Assembly (NCBI GenBank): GCA_947331495.1 | Contig: CAMZOI010000001.1 | Location: forward strand, 868,001-932,000 | Length of the DNA: 64,000 nt | Direction: 5' to 3' | From: Erythrobacteraceae bacterium Alg239-R51 | Lineage (GTDB): Bacteria > Pseudomonadota > Alphaproteobacteria > Sphingomonadales > Sphingomonadaceae | Part shown: positions 44,691 to 55,482 of the stretch, one piece after another | Layout: the number at the start of each line of letters is the position of its first letter | Position numbering within the stretch: position 1 is the stretch's first letter | Translations under genes and position numbers: made by a program | Notes under the pieces: model-generated | Seen by the model: the letters and a program-made list of their open reading frames with translations, nothing else | Database searches by the model: none | What the model was told of the DNA's origin: nothing

Positions 44691-47270
44691 ATGAATCTCG
44701 AGAAATTTACCGATCGCGCCAAGGGGTTTTTGCAGAGCGCGCAAACCGTCGCCATCCGCATGAACCATCAGCGGATTACCCCGTCACATGTTCTCAAGGC
44801 CTTGCTCGAAGACAGCGAGGGCATGGCAGCGCAGCTTATCCAGCGTGCCGGCGGAAATCCGGGTATCGCGATTACCGAAGTCGACACGGCGCTGGGCAAG
44901 ATTCCGGCAGTGTCGGGTGGTGGTGCGCAGCAGACGCCCGGCCTCGACAATGACGCCGTACGCATGCTCGACCAGGCGGAGCAGCTTGCCGAAAAGGCCG
45001 GCGACAGCTTTGTTCCGGTCCAGCGATTGCTTCAGGCAATCGCGTTGTCATCGGATAACCCGGCCGGGAAGGCTCTAAAGGCCGCGCAAGTCGACGTGAA
45101 GTCACTTGAAGGCGCCATTCAGGACGTCACGGGTGGGCGAACCGCCGACAGTGCTGGCGCCGAGGAAAGCTACGATGCGATGAAAAAATACGCGCGCGAC
45201 CTGACCCAGGCGGCGCGCGATGGGAAGCTCGACCCGGTCATCGGCCGCGATGAGGAAATTCGTCGGACGGTTCAAATTCTCGCCCGGCGGACCAAGAACA
45301 ATCCGGCCCTTATCGGTGAACCCGGAACGGGCAAGACCGCGATTGCCGAAGGCCTGGCGCTTCGCATCGCCAATGGCGACGTGCCCGACAGCCTGAAAGG
45401 CCGCACGCTCATGGCGCTCGATCTCGGCGCGCTGATTGCGGGGGCGAAGTATCGCGGCGAGTTCGAGGAACGCCTGAAGGCCGTGCTCGACGAGGTGAAG
45501 GGTGCCGACGGCCAGATCGTTTTGTTCATTGACGAAATGCATACGCTCATCGGTGCAGGCGCGAGCGAAGGCAGTATGGATGCGGGCAATCTGCTCAAGC
45601 CTGCGCTCAGCCGCGGCGAGTTGCATTGCATCGGCGCGACCACGCTCGACGAATACCAGAAATATGTCGAGAAGGACCCCGCGCTCCAGCGGCGCTTTCA
45701 GCCGGTCTATATCGACGAGCCGAGCGTGGAGGACACGATTTCGATCCTGCGCGGTATCAAAGACAAGTACGAGCTGCACCACGGGGTGAACATCACCGAC
45801 GGTGCGATTGTCGCGGCAGCGCAGCTATCCAACCGCTATATCCAGAACCGCTTCCTGCCCGACAAGGCGATCGATCTGATGGACGAGGCAGCCAGCCGTA
45901 TCCGCATGGAGGTGGAATCCAAGCCGGAGGAAATCGAGAAACTCGACCGTCGCATCATCCAGCTCAAGATCGAGGAGCAGGCGCTCGAGAAGGAAACCGA
46001 TTCTGCTTCGAAGGACCGGCTCGAGACCTTGCGCAAGGAATTGTCCGAACTCGAGCAGGAATCGAGCGAGCTTACGACACGCTGGCAGAACGAGCGCGAC
46101 AAGATCCATGCAGAGAGCCGACTAAAGGAAGACCTGGACCAGGCGAAGATCGAACTGGAACAGGCGCAGCGTGCCGGCGATCTTCAGAAAGCCGGCGAAC
46201 TCTCATATGGCCGAATCCCGGAACTCGAACGAAAGCTCGAGGAGGCTCGCGGCCAGACGCAGAACGCGTTGCTACGCGAAGAGGTAACCGAGGACGATAT
46301 AGCGGGCGTGGTGTCGCGCTGGACGGGTGTCCCGGTCGACCGGATGATGGAGGGCGAGCGAGAGAAGCTCCTCGACATGGAAAAGATACTTGGCAAGCGC
46401 GTGGTGGGACAGGAACAGGCAGTCGACGCGGTGTCCAAGGCCGTACGTCGCGCAAGGGCGGGATTGCAGGATCCCAACCGTCCGCTGGGCAGCTTCCTGT
46501 TCCTCGGCCCGACCGGCGTCGGCAAGACCGAACTGACCAAGGCGCTGGCCGCCTTCCTGTTCGACGATGACGACGCGATGGTGCGCATCGACATGAGCGA
46601 GTTCATGGAACGGCATGCGGTCGCCCGTCTGATCGGTGCGCCTCCAGGCTACGTGGGCTATGACGAGGGCGGGGTGCTTACCGAAGCGGTGCGGCGTCGC
46701 CCCTACCAGGTGGTCCTGTTCGACGAGGTCGAGAAGGCGCATAGCGATGTGTTCAACGTGCTATTGCAGGTGCTCGACGACGGGCGTTTGACCGATGGGC
46801 AGGGCAGGGTGGTCGATTTCTCGAACACGCTGATCATCCTCACCAGCAATCTGGGCAGCCAGTTCCTCGCGAACATGGAAGACGGTCAGGACGTGACGGA
46901 CGTGGAGCCGCAGGTGATGGACGTGGTGCGCGGACATTTCCGCCCCGAATTCCTTAACCGGCTGGACGAGATCATCCTGTTCCACCGGCTGGCCCAGGAT
47001 CACATGGCGCCGATCGTCGATATACAGGTCGCAAGGGTGCAGAAACTGCTCCGCGACCGCAAGATCGCGCTCGATCTGAGCGAGGCGGCGAAGAAGTGGC
47101 TCGGCAGGGTTGGGTATGACCCGGTCTATGGGGCGCGCCCCCTCAAAAGGGCGGTTCAGCGTTACGTCCAGGATCCGCTCGCCGACAAACTCCTGCGCGG
47201 CGAGGTTCCCGACGGAGCGACCGTCCAGATCGACGAGGGCGACGGAGCGCTGGAGATGACGGTAACCTGA
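44691..47270 (+). CDS. clpB: ATP-dependent disaggregase ClpB
   Basis: An 859-residue Hsp100 chaperone that, with DnaK, pulls proteins out of aggregates. The N-domain is followed by AAA1 (Walker A GEPGTGKT at residues 209-216), a long middle coiled coil (about 400-530, [21 protein letters not shown]) that defines ClpB, and AAA2 ([10 protein letters not shown] at 606-615). The C-terminal [20 protein letters not shown] is typical. GAGGGA precedes ATG 44691. A strong bidirectional terminator follows. Confidence 0.98.
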   Translation: MNLEKFTDRAKGFLQSAQTVAIRMNHQRITPSHVLKALLEDSEGMAAQLIQRAGGNPGIAITEVDTALGKIPAVSGGGAQQTPGLDNDAVRMLDQAEQLAEKAGDSFVPVQRLLQAIALSSDNPAGKALKAAQVDVKSLEGAIQDVTGGRTADSAGAEESYDAMKKYARDLTQAARDGKLDPVIGRDEEIRRTVQILARRTKNNPALIGEPGTGKTAIAEGLALRIANGDVPDSLKGRTLMALDLGALIAGAKYRGEFEERLKAVLDEVKGADGQIVLFIDEMHTLIGAGASEGSMDAGNLLKPALSRGELHCIGATTLDEYQKYVEKDPALQRRFQPVYIDEPSVEDTISILRGIKDKYELHHGVNITDGAIVAAAQLSNRYIQNRFLPDKAIDLMDEAASRIRMEVESKPEEIEKLDRRIIQLKIEEQALEKETDSASKDRLETLRKELSELEQESSELTTRWQNERDKIHAESRLKEDLDQAKIELEQAQRAGDLQKAGELSYGRIPELERKLEEARGQTQNALLREEVTEDDIAGVVSRWTGVPVDRMMEGEREKLLDMEKILGKRVVGQEQAVDAVSKAVRRARAGLQDPNRPLGSFLFLGPTGVGKTELTKALAAFLFDDDDAMVRIDMSEFMERHAVARLIGAPPGYVGYDEGGVLTEAVRRRPYQVVLFDEVEKAHSDVFNVLLQVLDDGRLTDGQGRVVDFSNTLIILTSNLGSQFLANMEDGQDVTDVEPQVMDVVRGHFRPEFLNRLDEIILFHRLAQDHMAPIVDIQVARVQKLLRDRKIALDLSEAAKKWLGRVGYDPVYGARPLKRAVQRYVQDPLADKLLRGEVPDGATVQIDEGDGALEMTVT

Positions 47271-47300
47271 TCGCCCCGCTCAGCTGCCTGCCGCAACCAA

Positions 47301-47334
47301 AAAGGGCCCCGGTTTCCCGGGGCCCTTTCTTTTT
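47301..47334. terminator. Strong bidirectional terminator clpB / TonB receptor 1
   Basis: Twelve perfect pairs (47301-47312 with 47317-47328) with a four-base loop are followed by TCTTTTT on the plus strand and, on the minus strand, by a T-rich run. It lies between the convergent clpB and receptor genes and can stop both. Confidence 0.92.
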
Positions 47335-47349
47335 GGCTGATGCCGTTGA

Positions 47350-50300
47350 TCAGTATTGCAGGCGCACACTGGCCGAGAAACGCCGGCCAATCGAGTCCGC
47401 TATTCCGTTGTAAGCATCGAAATAGGAGTTCTGGAAGTTGCGATCCAGCAGATTGGTCACTGCAAAGGTGAACCGGAAGTCATCTTCGACATCGAAGTAA
47501 ACCGAGGTGTTGAACAACGCATAAGGATCACGACGGTTGAATTCTCTTACGTCGATATCTAGGTCATCGTCTCGCGAAGCGAGCTGGCGACCTACGAAGT
47601 TGGTCGAGAACAACGCGCCGAACGTATCCTGCGTATACCGCACGTTCAGCTGCGCCGAGAAGGTCGGATCTCCGAACGTACCGTCGGTACGATCAGTGGT
47701 CACGCCAAGGTCGTTGAACTCGCGGTTCAGGACCCAGAGGAAGTTTCCGCTCAGGTTCAGTTCACCCTGGCTGCCGAGGAAACCTGGCATGGCATAGGAA
47801 AGAACGCCCTGGATCGCCTCGAAATCCTGTTCGACACCGTTGATGAAGCCCGTCGTCACGCCGGGGTTCAACGGATCGTTGATGACGAAGCCGCCGATAT
47901 CTCCGGTCGATCCGTCGGGCAACAAGCCCTGGGTGCCTTCCGGCTGACGAGTGATCAGCGAGCAGAACTCGTTGGCGTTGGCCGGGTCCGCGACATTGAA
48001 GTTAGGGTTGTCGAAACAGCCTGAAACGATGTCGGCAACCGTCAGCGACTGAATTGGCTGCGTCAGGTTGATGTTCAGATAATCGACAGCGAGCACGAAC
48101 CGATTGAGGAACCGGGGCTGAAGGATGACACCGAAGGTATAAGCGTCGGCCTCTTCGTTATCGAGCGCCGGATTACCACCGGTCAGGATCGAGATCGTCG
48201 CTCCTCCCGAGGGGTCTTCGTTGGCGTTCGGGAAACGATCGAGGAACGCAGCGCAATTGACCTGGCGAACCTCGGGGTTCGGGCCCGCATCGGTGTTTTC
48301 ACACGGCTGCGGTACCGTGGCGAACGCATTGCCCTGAGGCGAGAAAAGCTCGCCAATCGCTGGTGCACGGAACGAACGGGTGAAGTTTCCGCGGAACTCG
48401 ACATCGGGGATTACCGCAATCCGACCACCGGCCGTGAAGGACGTGAACGATCCGTTGATGGTGTTGTCCACGAAACGGACAGCGCCGTTCAATTCTGCCG
48501 AATTGATGAAGAAATCATTGGATGGCGATACCAGCGGAACCAGAACCTCTCCAAAGAACTCGTCGATCGTGTATTCGCCGCTAACCGCCGGGATGGCGAC
48601 CGAACGGCCAAGACCCTGTTCGGTGAATTCGTCGGGAATGAACTCGCCTTCTTCCTGCCTGCGTTCGTAGCCGATGTTGAAGCCGATCGCACCAGCGCCA
48701 TAGAGGTCGAAGAAGGTCGACCCGATATTGGCGTTGAAAACCTCCTGATCCAGCGTCGCGACGACGACCGTATCTTCGGTGATGTAATCGAGGGCTGCAC
48801 GGCTGCGCGCACCGTCACCGAAGGTGTTCAGCGGTACGCAGTTCGGATCGGCCACAGGGGTCAGACCACCAGCGAATTCGGCTGCGTTCACATCCGGGTT
48901 GGCGTCGCACACGATGTTGCCGGCAGCATTGCGTGTCACGTTGACCGCGTTGACGAATCGCTGCTGGTTGATCTGCTCGCCGAAGGTCGTGACCTCCGCC
49001 GTGCCGCGATTGTAGCTGACATCGAAGTTGAAGGCGCGCCCAATTGCGTTGAACTCGCCCCGTACCCCGGCCACGCCGCGATAGATCTCGTTCTCGCCGA
49101 AACCGGTCGGATCGACCAGATCGAGCGACGCGCGATTGGTGAAGAACTGCGTGATTCCACCCGATTCGAGCAGTTCGCGCGAATCTTCGCTCAGGAACGG
49201 GTTGTCGGTCGTGAACAGCAAGGGGCTGGATACGCCGAAGAAGCCGAACAAGGATGTGTTGAACGTCGGCTGCTGAACCAGTTCGTCGGCACGGCTGAAG
49301 AAATACGTGCCTTCGCCGTAAATCTCGATATTCGGAACGACTTCGAACGTTACGAAGGCATTGCCGCTCGTGCGTTCCACGTCCGATGTGATCTGGGCAA
49401 AGTCATTGAAGGCAAAACCGTCGCCACCCACCCTGTCGCGGGCGAGTGAACCGTTCGGGTTGAACACGCCGAAGCCTTCGTCGAACGGTACGATCTGACC
49501 CGGCGCGCCGAAGTCGAGGGCGCCAAGGCCGAAATTGTCGAAGTCGATTGCGAAGGTTTCGGGATCGAAAGCCTGAATACGCCCCGAGCGAGAAATCGTC
49601 GGAATACGGACGCCCCGGAACAGAGCGAAAGGCGGGTTGCCGTCGGGATCGTCGATCCCGAGTGCGTTATCGTCCCCGAAATTGGGATTGACGCGGAAAG
49701 CGCGCGCTCCGTCGGACGGGATGTTGCGAAGCGATCCGAAATTTTCACGGAAGAAATCACGATCGTTGAAGAGCAGTCCGTCTTCTTCGTCACGCGAAAA
49801 TGCGACGGTCACGTTGAGGCGATCGTCGAGAAGGTTGATACCGGCTGCTGCGGACAGCTGATAACGGAAGTTGTCGCCCTCTTCGCTGATGCCGGTCAAG
49901 CCGGTGACGGTAATTCCTTCATAGTCGGTACGCAGTATCACGTTGGTCGTCGATGCGATCGCGTCCGAACCATAAATCGGCGCGCCGCCGATGGCGACTG
50001 TCTCGATCCGATCGACGAGGATTGTCGGAATGACGTTCAAGTCGACCTGCGTACCGGCGCCGGCATTGTTGAACACGGTCGGCGGGTTCGAGTTCACGAA
50101 GCGGCGACCGTTGATCAGCGTAAGGTTGCGGTTCGACCCCAGACCGAAGGTGTTGACGAAGTTGACACCCTGTCCGAAGCTACCCTGCGCACCGGCAGGC
50201 GTGACCGAACCACGATAGATCGGCAGTTCATTCAACGCATCCGCAACGTTGGTGATGTTGCGGTCTTCGATATACTGTTCATTCAGCGTCACGATCGGGC

Positions 50301-50562
50301 GCGGGCTGTCCGCCTCGCGGACGCGGATACGCGAGCCGGTTACCGTGATGACGTTCGAGTCTTCGGTCACATTGCCTTCGGCAGTGAGCTGTTCGTCGAT
50401 GTCGCAAATATTGTTGTTGTCGGCATCGGTACAGTCGGGCGTGGCCTCGATGACCTGGGCGAACGCCGGCGAGGCGAAGGCGGAAAGCGATAGAGCGGCG
50501 ATCCCAGCACCGGCAAAGAGGCGCGCGCGCGACCCGCTTGCGATGGCGAAAGTCTTTTTCAT
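47350..50562 (-). CDS. TonB-dependent receptor (large, sphingomonad type)
   Basis: A 1070-residue outer-membrane receptor. A signal peptide ends at ASPAFAQ near residue 36. A short acidic segment DADNNNICDIDE follows (about residues 46-57) before the TonB box-like VITVTGSRIR. The plug domain has IVTLNEQYIEDRNITNVADALNELP and GSNRNLTLINGRR; the beta-barrel ends in RFSASVRLQY with a C-terminal aromatic. It is longer than classic siderophore receptors and resembles the peptide or polysaccharide-type receptors abundant in sphingomonads. The ligand is unknown. A GGGGAC site precedes ATG 50562. Confidence 0.92.
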   Translation of the reverse strand: MKKTFAIASGSRARLFAGAGIAALSLSAFASPAFAQVIEATPDCTDADNNNICDIDEQLTAEGNVTEDSNVITVTGSRIRVREADSPRPIVTLNEQYIEDRNITNVADALNELPIYRGSVTPAGAQGSFGQGVNFVNTFGLGSNRNLTLINGRRFVNSNPPTVFNNAGAGTQVDLNVIPTILVDRIETVAIGGAPIYGSDAIASTTNVILRTDYEGITVTGLTGISEEGDNFRYQLSAAAGINLLDDRLNVTVAFSRDEEDGLLFNDRDFFRENFGSLRNIPSDGARAFRVNPNFGDDNALGIDDPDGNPPFALFRGVRIPTISRSGRIQAFDPETFAIDFDNFGLGALDFGAPGQIVPFDEGFGVFNPNGSLARDRVGGDGFAFNDFAQITSDVERTSGNAFVTFEVVPNIEIYGEGTYFFSRADELVQQPTFNTSLFGFFGVSSPLLFTTDNPFLSEDSRELLESGGITQFFTNRASLDLVDPTGFGENEIYRGVAGVRGEFNAIGRAFNFDVSYNRGTAEVTTFGEQINQQRFVNAVNVTRNAAGNIVCDANPDVNAAEFAGGLTPVADPNCVPLNTFGDGARSRAALDYITEDTVVVATLDQEVFNANIGSTFFDLYGAGAIGFNIGYERRQEEGEFIPDEFTEQGLGRSVAIPAVSGEYTIDEFFGEVLVPLVSPSNDFFINSAELNGAVRFVDNTINGSFTSFTAGGRIAVIPDVEFRGNFTRSFRAPAIGELFSPQGNAFATVPQPCENTDAGPNPEVRQVNCAAFLDRFPNANEDPSGGATISILTGGNPALDNEEADAYTFGVILQPRFLNRFVLAVDYLNINLTQPIQSLTVADIVSGCFDNPNFNVADPANANEFCSLITRQPEGTQGLLPDGSTGDIGGFVINDPLNPGVTTGFINGVEQDFEAIQGVLSYAMPGFLGSQGELNLSGNFLWVLNREFNDLGVTTDRTDGTFGDPTFSAQLNVRYTQDTFGALFSTNFVGRQLASRDDDLDIDVREFNRRDPYALFNTSVYFDVEDDFRFTFAVTNLLDRNFQNSYFDAYNGIADSIGRRFSASVRLQY

Positions 50563-50745
50563 TTAATCAGTCCCCTACTCGAGCCGATGGCATCCGGCTC
50601 ATGGCGGGGATGAAAGCACCGCCGGGTCGCTTTCGCAAGGCCACCGCTCTTCAAGGCAAGGAGAAGAGCGATTTACTGAAGGGACAGTAACAAATTTGCC
50701 ACATGCGCTAGGCGCGCTGAAGACAGCATCCTCCGCCACGGATAA

Positions 50746-51321
50746 TCATTCCACCCGTCGCCCCTTCACGCCGAGCTGGCCGTTGAGCCGCACCCAGTAT
50801 GAGCCCATCGCCGCGCGTTCGAACTCGACTGCATCGCCCACCTTCGGCCTGAAGCGGCGTGGTGCATCGGAAACCCGCCATACGCTGCCTTCCGCGATCG
50901 TGAGCAGGTACGCCTCGCGCCCGGCGCTGCGTACGCCGACAATCTCTGATTCAAGACGTTTGGCGAGTTCTTCGCCTTCGTCATCGTTCCCACCGAAAAT
51001 GCCAAGCTTGGGTAGTGAGAAGCCGAACAGGCCGCGACGGGTTTCGCGCACCGCCTCGCGGTCGACGATCTGCAAGTCGCCACTGTCGGTCGCCGCGATC
51101 AAAACTGCGGTTTCCCGATCGAAGCAGGCCAGCCTTGCGGTATCGTCGGCGACGGTGCGACACTGTTGCAGCGCGGTCAGATGTTCGGTTTCCCCGGCGT
51201 CCTGCGCCTGCACGGGAAGCGGGAACGCAAGGGCCATCGCCAGAGCGATCGCAGCCGGGCCGGGCGAAAGACGCGACTGTGAAGCGTCAAGATACCGATA
51301 ATCCAAGAAACGTCTCCCCAT
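50746..51321 (-). CDS. Secreted hypothetical protein with a Cys-pair motif
   Basis: A 191-residue protein with a signal sequence (PAAIALAMALAFPLPVQAQD). The mature N-terminus has LQQCRTVADDTARLACFDRE, a C-x10-C pattern of small periplasmic proteins. The C-terminal part (about 120-190) looks like a small beta domain. ATG 51321 is preferred over 51426 because the earlier codons are not protein-like; MALAFPLP is another possibility. It lies between the two TonB receptors and may assist one of them. Function unknown. Confidence 0.65.
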   Translation of the reverse strand: MGRRFLDYRYLDASQSRLSPGPAAIALAMALAFPLPVQAQDAGETEHLTALQQCRTVADDTARLACFDRETAVLIAATDSGDLQIVDREAVRETRRGLFGFSLPKLGIFGGNDDEGEELAKRLESEIVGVRSAGREAYLLTIAEGSVWRVSDAPRRFRPKVGDAVEFERAAMGSYWVRLNGQLGVKGRRVE

Positions 51322-51543
51322 TGCATCAAGCCGTAGAACGGTTGCACATGCCTCATAGCCGCTTTTGGCGCAGGATATACCTGTAACCGGAATGTCACAC
51401 CGTCGGGTTTCCATGCCGCTATCCACCAGTGAGAGATTGCTCCTGTGCCCCCGGTGCTTCTAAGTCGCGGCATTCGGACACGTGTCTGAATCCGTTTTCC
51501 AATGGTGGCGCCGTGGTTGGTGCCCGATTTAGAGGGGATCTAA

Positions 51544-54471
51544 ATGTCTTACCGTTTAACCAAAGCCTCGCTGCTGACCGGTACGGTCATGGCGGGTGCG
51601 ATGTTTGCCTCGCCCGTCTTCGCACAGGCGCAGGTCGATGAAGATCCGCAAGAGCCGGCCCTTCAGGCCGCTCCCGATACCGAAGATGTCGGTTTCAGCG
51701 CTCCGATCGTCGTTACCGGCTCGCGCATCCCGACGCGCAACGTCGATACCGCTGCGCCGATCGCCGTCGTCAACGACGAGGAGTTCCAGCTTTCGGGTAC
51801 GGTGAACGTCGAGAACGTCATCAACACCCTGCCGCAGGTCATTCCTGGTACGACCGCTTTCTCCAATAACCCCGGAAACGGCGCGGCTACGCTGAACCTT
51901 CGCGGATTGGGTTCCAATCGTACGCTCGTCTTGGTCAATGGCCGCCGTTATCTTTCGTATGACGTTAACCAGATCGTTGACTTGAATACGATCCCGTCGT
52001 TTCTGTTGGATTCGGTCGACGTCGTGACCGGCGGTGCGTCGGCTGTTTATGGTTCGGATGCTTTGGCGGGCGTCGTGAACTTCCGCCTTCGCGATATCGA
52101 GGGCGTCGAACTTGGTGGCCAGTACGCGCTGACCGAACGCGGTGATGGCGCGTCCTACGATGTACATGGCGCGATCGGCACGGCTTTCGACGATGGTCGC
52201 GGTAGCGCTACTGTTTTTGCTGAGTACTTCAACCGCAAGCCGATTTTCCAAGGCAGCCGCGGCTTCTCCGAGTTTGCGCTCAACGGTTCGGCTGCCGAGG
52301 GCACGCTTAGCCAGGGTGGCTCCTCGCTCCCCCCGGAAACACGCCTCACCTATCAGGGGGACGGTGATACCGATGGTACCGCGTTCGACGAAAACGGCTT
52401 GGCAATTTTCGGAACGCCCGGTCAATTGCGGGCTTATGAAACTCCGCGCGATCTGTACAATTACGCCCCTGCCAATTATCTGCAACTTCCGCAGGAACGT
52501 TACCTGTTTGGTGGATATGCGGACTATGACATCGGCGCCGGCCACACATTCTTTGGTGAGGTCACCTACGTAAACAACCGCGTTGCAGCGGAACTTGCTC
52601 CGACGCCAATTCTGGTCAACATCGGGCTTCCAATTGATCGCGTGTCGCAGTTCCTGACTGAAGATACGATTGACCAACTCGAATCGTTGGATGCTAGCGA
52701 ATCCGGCGATGACGCGAATGACGGTATTGTTAATGTACAGGTCCGCCGTCGGCTTCAGGAAGCTGGCTCGCGTAACAATTTGGACGAACGTAATGCTTTC
52801 CGCATCTTGGGGGGAATCCGAGGTCCGATAACCGATACGATCGGGTACGATGCTTACTATCAATTTGCGCGCACTCGTAACTTCCAGACTCAGCAGGGCA
52901 ATGCGTCTGTGTCGCGGTTCATCGACGGCCTAACCGGTAATCTTGGTGTCGCGGATCCGATCAATATCTTCGGCGCCAACCAGCTTACCGAAGATCAGGT
53001 CAATTCTTTCCGTGTCCAAGCGCAGAACGGTGAGGAGTCGACCCTTCAGGTCGCTTCGGCCGTCGTTTCTGGCACCTTTGGCGATTTCGCGCTCTTCGAG
53101 TCCGAGCCGGTCGGCTTCGCCTTGGGTACGGAATACCGCAAGGTCTCTGCGAGCTTCAGCCCCGACGAGTTCTTGTCGTCCGGCGATGTGCAGGGATTCA
53201 ACGCTGGTCAGCCCACTGACGGCAGCTACGACGTGAAGGAGGCCTTTGCCGAGCTCAACGTCCCGATCGAGTTCGGCGGAATGCGACTGGAACTGACCGG
53301 CGCCGGTCGCTACTCCGACTATTCGCTAGATAACGTTGGTGGCGTCTGGACATACGCTGGTGGTGTCGAATTCGAACCAGTACGTGGTGTTCTTCTGCGT
53401 GGTCAGTATCAGCGGGCAATTCGCGCGCCGAACATTGCAGAGCTTTTTCAAGGTGCGGCGGTCAACTTCCCCGGCGCTATCGATCCCTGCACAACACCTG
53501 CTGCAACTTCGGGAACGCTGCGTGACCTATGTATCGCGAACGGTGTGCCAGCAGCCAATCTTGGTCAGGGGGTCCCTTCGCTGGTCCAGCCGGACTCACA
53601 GATTCAGACCAACTTCGGTGGAAACCCCGATCTTTCCGAAGAGACTTCTGAAAGCTACACCTTCGGTGTTGCTCTTCAGCCGGAGTTCCTGCCGGGTCTG
53701 GTCATTACGGCGGATTACTTCAACATCAAGATCGACGATGCAATTACGACGATCTCGCTGCAAACACAGTTCGATTTGTGCTTCGGGCCAAACGGTTCGC
53801 AGAATCTGTCAAGTCCGCAATGTGCGCCGTTCCAAGGCCTTCGGGATAATCAGGGCGCCTTTACCCGCACCAATCCACCGCTCCAAGGCGGCGCGAATAT
53901 CGCCGAGCTCGGAGTGTCGGGTATCGATCTTGAAGTAAGCTACGACACCACCGTTCCTTTCTCGCTCTTCACGGATACCGGGGAGCAGGGTCTCAATCTT
54001 GGTTTCCTAGGCACATGGACGGATGACAGCTTTTTCACCCCTATCGCGGGTGATGATCAGACGTTCGAATGCGCTGGCTTCTTTGCAGGAAGCTGCGGCG
54101 AGCCGACGCCGGAATTCAAGTGGACCAGCCGAGCCTCGTTCGTCGATGGACCGGTCACCACTTCGGTTCGTTGGCGTCACCTCGATGGAGTTGACGGTGA
54201 GGGCGTTGACGAGTTAGAGCGGATTAGCTCGTATAATCTCATCGACTTGAGCTTCGCATTCGAGGCGACTGAGCAGTTTGCCATCACCATGGGTGTGAAC
54301 AATCTGTTCGACAAATTGCCGTCCGATCCGGTTTTCGATGCGGATGGTAATGTGATCAACGATACCAATTCGCTCTTGCAGGGTTTCGCTCAGGAACAGG
54401 CCAACACCTATCCGTCGACGTACGACGTGCTGGGTCGCCGCTACTTCGTTTCTGCGGCGTTCAAGTTCTAA
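51544..54471 (+). CDS. TonB-dependent receptor (large)
   Basis: A 975-residue receptor. A signal peptide ends near ASPVFAQ (residue 26), then the TonB-box-like APIVVTGSRIPTRN, plug with AVVNDEEFQLSGTVNVENVI and LRGLGSNRTLVLVNGRRYL, and a barrel finishing in RRYFVSAAFKF. Codons in the middle of the gene end in T or A more often than in neighbours (for example GGT, CGT, GTT, AAT), a possible sign of expression bias or transfer. GAGGGGATC precedes ATG 51544. The receptor is followed by a strong terminator and by a convergent modification operon. Confidence 0.92.
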   Translation: MSYRLTKASLLTGTVMAGAMFASPVFAQAQVDEDPQEPALQAAPDTEDVGFSAPIVVTGSRIPTRNVDTAAPIAVVNDEEFQLSGTVNVENVINTLPQVIPGTTAFSNNPGNGAATLNLRGLGSNRTLVLVNGRRYLSYDVNQIVDLNTIPSFLLDSVDVVTGGASAVYGSDALAGVVNFRLRDIEGVELGGQYALTERGDGASYDVHGAIGTAFDDGRGSATVFAEYFNRKPIFQGSRGFSEFALNGSAAEGTLSQGGSSLPPETRLTYQGDGDTDGTAFDENGLAIFGTPGQLRAYETPRDLYNYAPANYLQLPQERYLFGGYADYDIGAGHTFFGEVTYVNNRVAAELAPTPILVNIGLPIDRVSQFLTEDTIDQLESLDASESGDDANDGIVNVQVRRRLQEAGSRNNLDERNAFRILGGIRGPITDTIGYDAYYQFARTRNFQTQQGNASVSRFIDGLTGNLGVADPINIFGANQLTEDQVNSFRVQAQNGEESTLQVASAVVSGTFGDFALFESEPVGFALGTEYRKVSASFSPDEFLSSGDVQGFNAGQPTDGSYDVKEAFAELNVPIEFGGMRLELTGAGRYSDYSLDNVGGVWTYAGGVEFEPVRGVLLRGQYQRAIRAPNIAELFQGAAVNFPGAIDPCTTPAATSGTLRDLCIANGVPAANLGQGVPSLVQPDSQIQTNFGGNPDLSEETSESYTFGVALQPEFLPGLVITADYFNIKIDDAITTISLQTQFDLCFGPNGSQNLSSPQCAPFQGLRDNQGAFTRTNPPLQGGANIAELGVSGIDLEVSYDTTVPFSLFTDTGEQGLNLGFLGTWTDDSFFTPIAGDDQTFECAGFFAGSCGEPTPEFKWTSRASFVDGPVTTSVRWRHLDGVDGEGVDELERISSYNLIDLSFAFEATEQFAITMGVNNLFDKLPSDPVFDADGNVINDTNSLLQGFAQEQANTYPSTYDVLGRRYFVSAAFKF

Positions 54472-54490
54472 TTCAAACGAACCTGATCAG

Positions 54491-54530
54491 AAAAAGGGGC
54501 GGCGGACTTCGGTCCGTCGCCCTTTTTCTT
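54491..54530 (+). terminator. Rho-independent terminator of TonB receptor 2
   Basis: GGGCGGCGGAC pairs with GTCCGTCGCCC around a TTCG tetraloop, preceded by an A-tract and followed by TTTTTCTT, in the 20 bases after the receptor stop. A textbook UUCG-type terminator; it also faces the end of the convergent methyltransferase gene. Confidence 0.92.
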
Positions 54531-54567
54531 GGCTGTTGTAGTTTTAGGGGCAGCGGGCCGCGCTTCG

Positions 54568-55482
54568 TCAGCCGCGTTTGAGGATAACCAGGTCGGCGAA
54601 GACGCGCCCGGACGGTTCTTCGACGGGGAGCGTCGTGGACTCTTCCAGAGTCGTTCCCGCGAACCCCTCCAGCAGCGCTTCGCGTCTGTCCGCGGCTTCA
54701 CATGCCTGTGCGAGTGAAGCGATCCTGCCGACCTCGTTAAGCGCCTGATTGCGGATCAGCTCGAGCGTATCGAGCATCTTCTCGCGCGGTCCCTGTCGCC
54801 CGAGCAGGAGCGTGCGCCGAACCGCCTCGGGAATTTCCCAGGCCGCCGATCCTTGGCCCCAATGGGCAGCACCGTCGCGAACCGTTTCGGCGGCGATATC
54901 GATCGCCCGTTGCAAGCCTTCGGTGCCCTCATTCGAAGCGGCGATGACGCGTTCCAGAAGCGCCCTTTCGTCCAGCACCCATCCGATCTGGGTCTGCCGA
55001 GCGATGTTGTGCTCCAGGATCGGGCCGTCGCCGCGATGCACCATCAATCCCACCGATGCGGTCGCGCTCGCGACACGGTCGATTTCGGCGGCGATTTTCG
55101 GAGTATCGCCATATTCGAAGCCGAACTGACTGGTAATCGCATCGAAGCTGCCATTTTCGAACGGCAAGTCTTCCATCGCGACTCCGGCGCGCACCTCGCA
55201 ACCGGGCGGCGCTGGCGGCAGGGCGGGCGCAAGGTCGACGCCAATAAGCACCGGTTCATCGAGCATCTCCTGCATCCAGCGCAACACCCGGGCGTCACCG
55301 GTTGCGAGATCGAGCAGGCGCGGCCTGGCAGGCAGGCCGTCAGCAAACCGCCGCCAAGCAGTTTTTTGCGCGTCCTCGATTGCCGCCCATCGCGCGGGCA
55401 AACAGCCACCGCCTCCCTGGCCCTTGCTTTGCTGCGCCCAAAAGTCTTTCCAGGCTTCAGCCTTGTCTTTTGTTTCAGCCAT
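54568..55482 (-). CDS. Class I SAM-dependent methyltransferase
   Basis: A 304-residue methyltransferase. Motif I is RLLDLATGDARVLRWM, followed by VLIGVDLAPALPP and a catalytic-region VAMEDLPFENGSFDAITSQFG. The C-terminal 130 residues are mostly helical. Its start overlaps the stop of the TPR/2OG protein by eight bases (ATGGCTGA). The substrate is unknown; coupling to two oxygenases suggests one modification pathway, perhaps acting on protein, peptide or small molecule. Confidence 0.87.
   Translation of the reverse strand: MAETKDKAEAWKDFWAQQSKGQGGGGCLPARWAAIEDAQKTAWRRFADGLPARPRLLDLATGDARVLRWMQEMLDEPVLIGVDLAPALPPAPPGCEVRAGVAMEDLPFENGSFDAITSQFGFEYGDTPKIAAEIDRVASATASVGLMVHRGDGPILEHNIARQTQIGWVLDERALLERVIAASNEGTEGLQRAIDIAAETVRDGAAHWGQGSAAWEIPEAVRRTLLLGRQGPREKMLDTLELIRNQALNEVGRIASLAQACEAADRREALLEGFAGTTLEESTTLPVEEPSGRVFADLVILKRG

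Noticed and set aside
51556-52863. A 435-codon frame antisense to the second TonB receptor
   Set aside because: Its composition is the mirror of the receptor codons, it has no recognisable motif and the receptor reading frame is certain.
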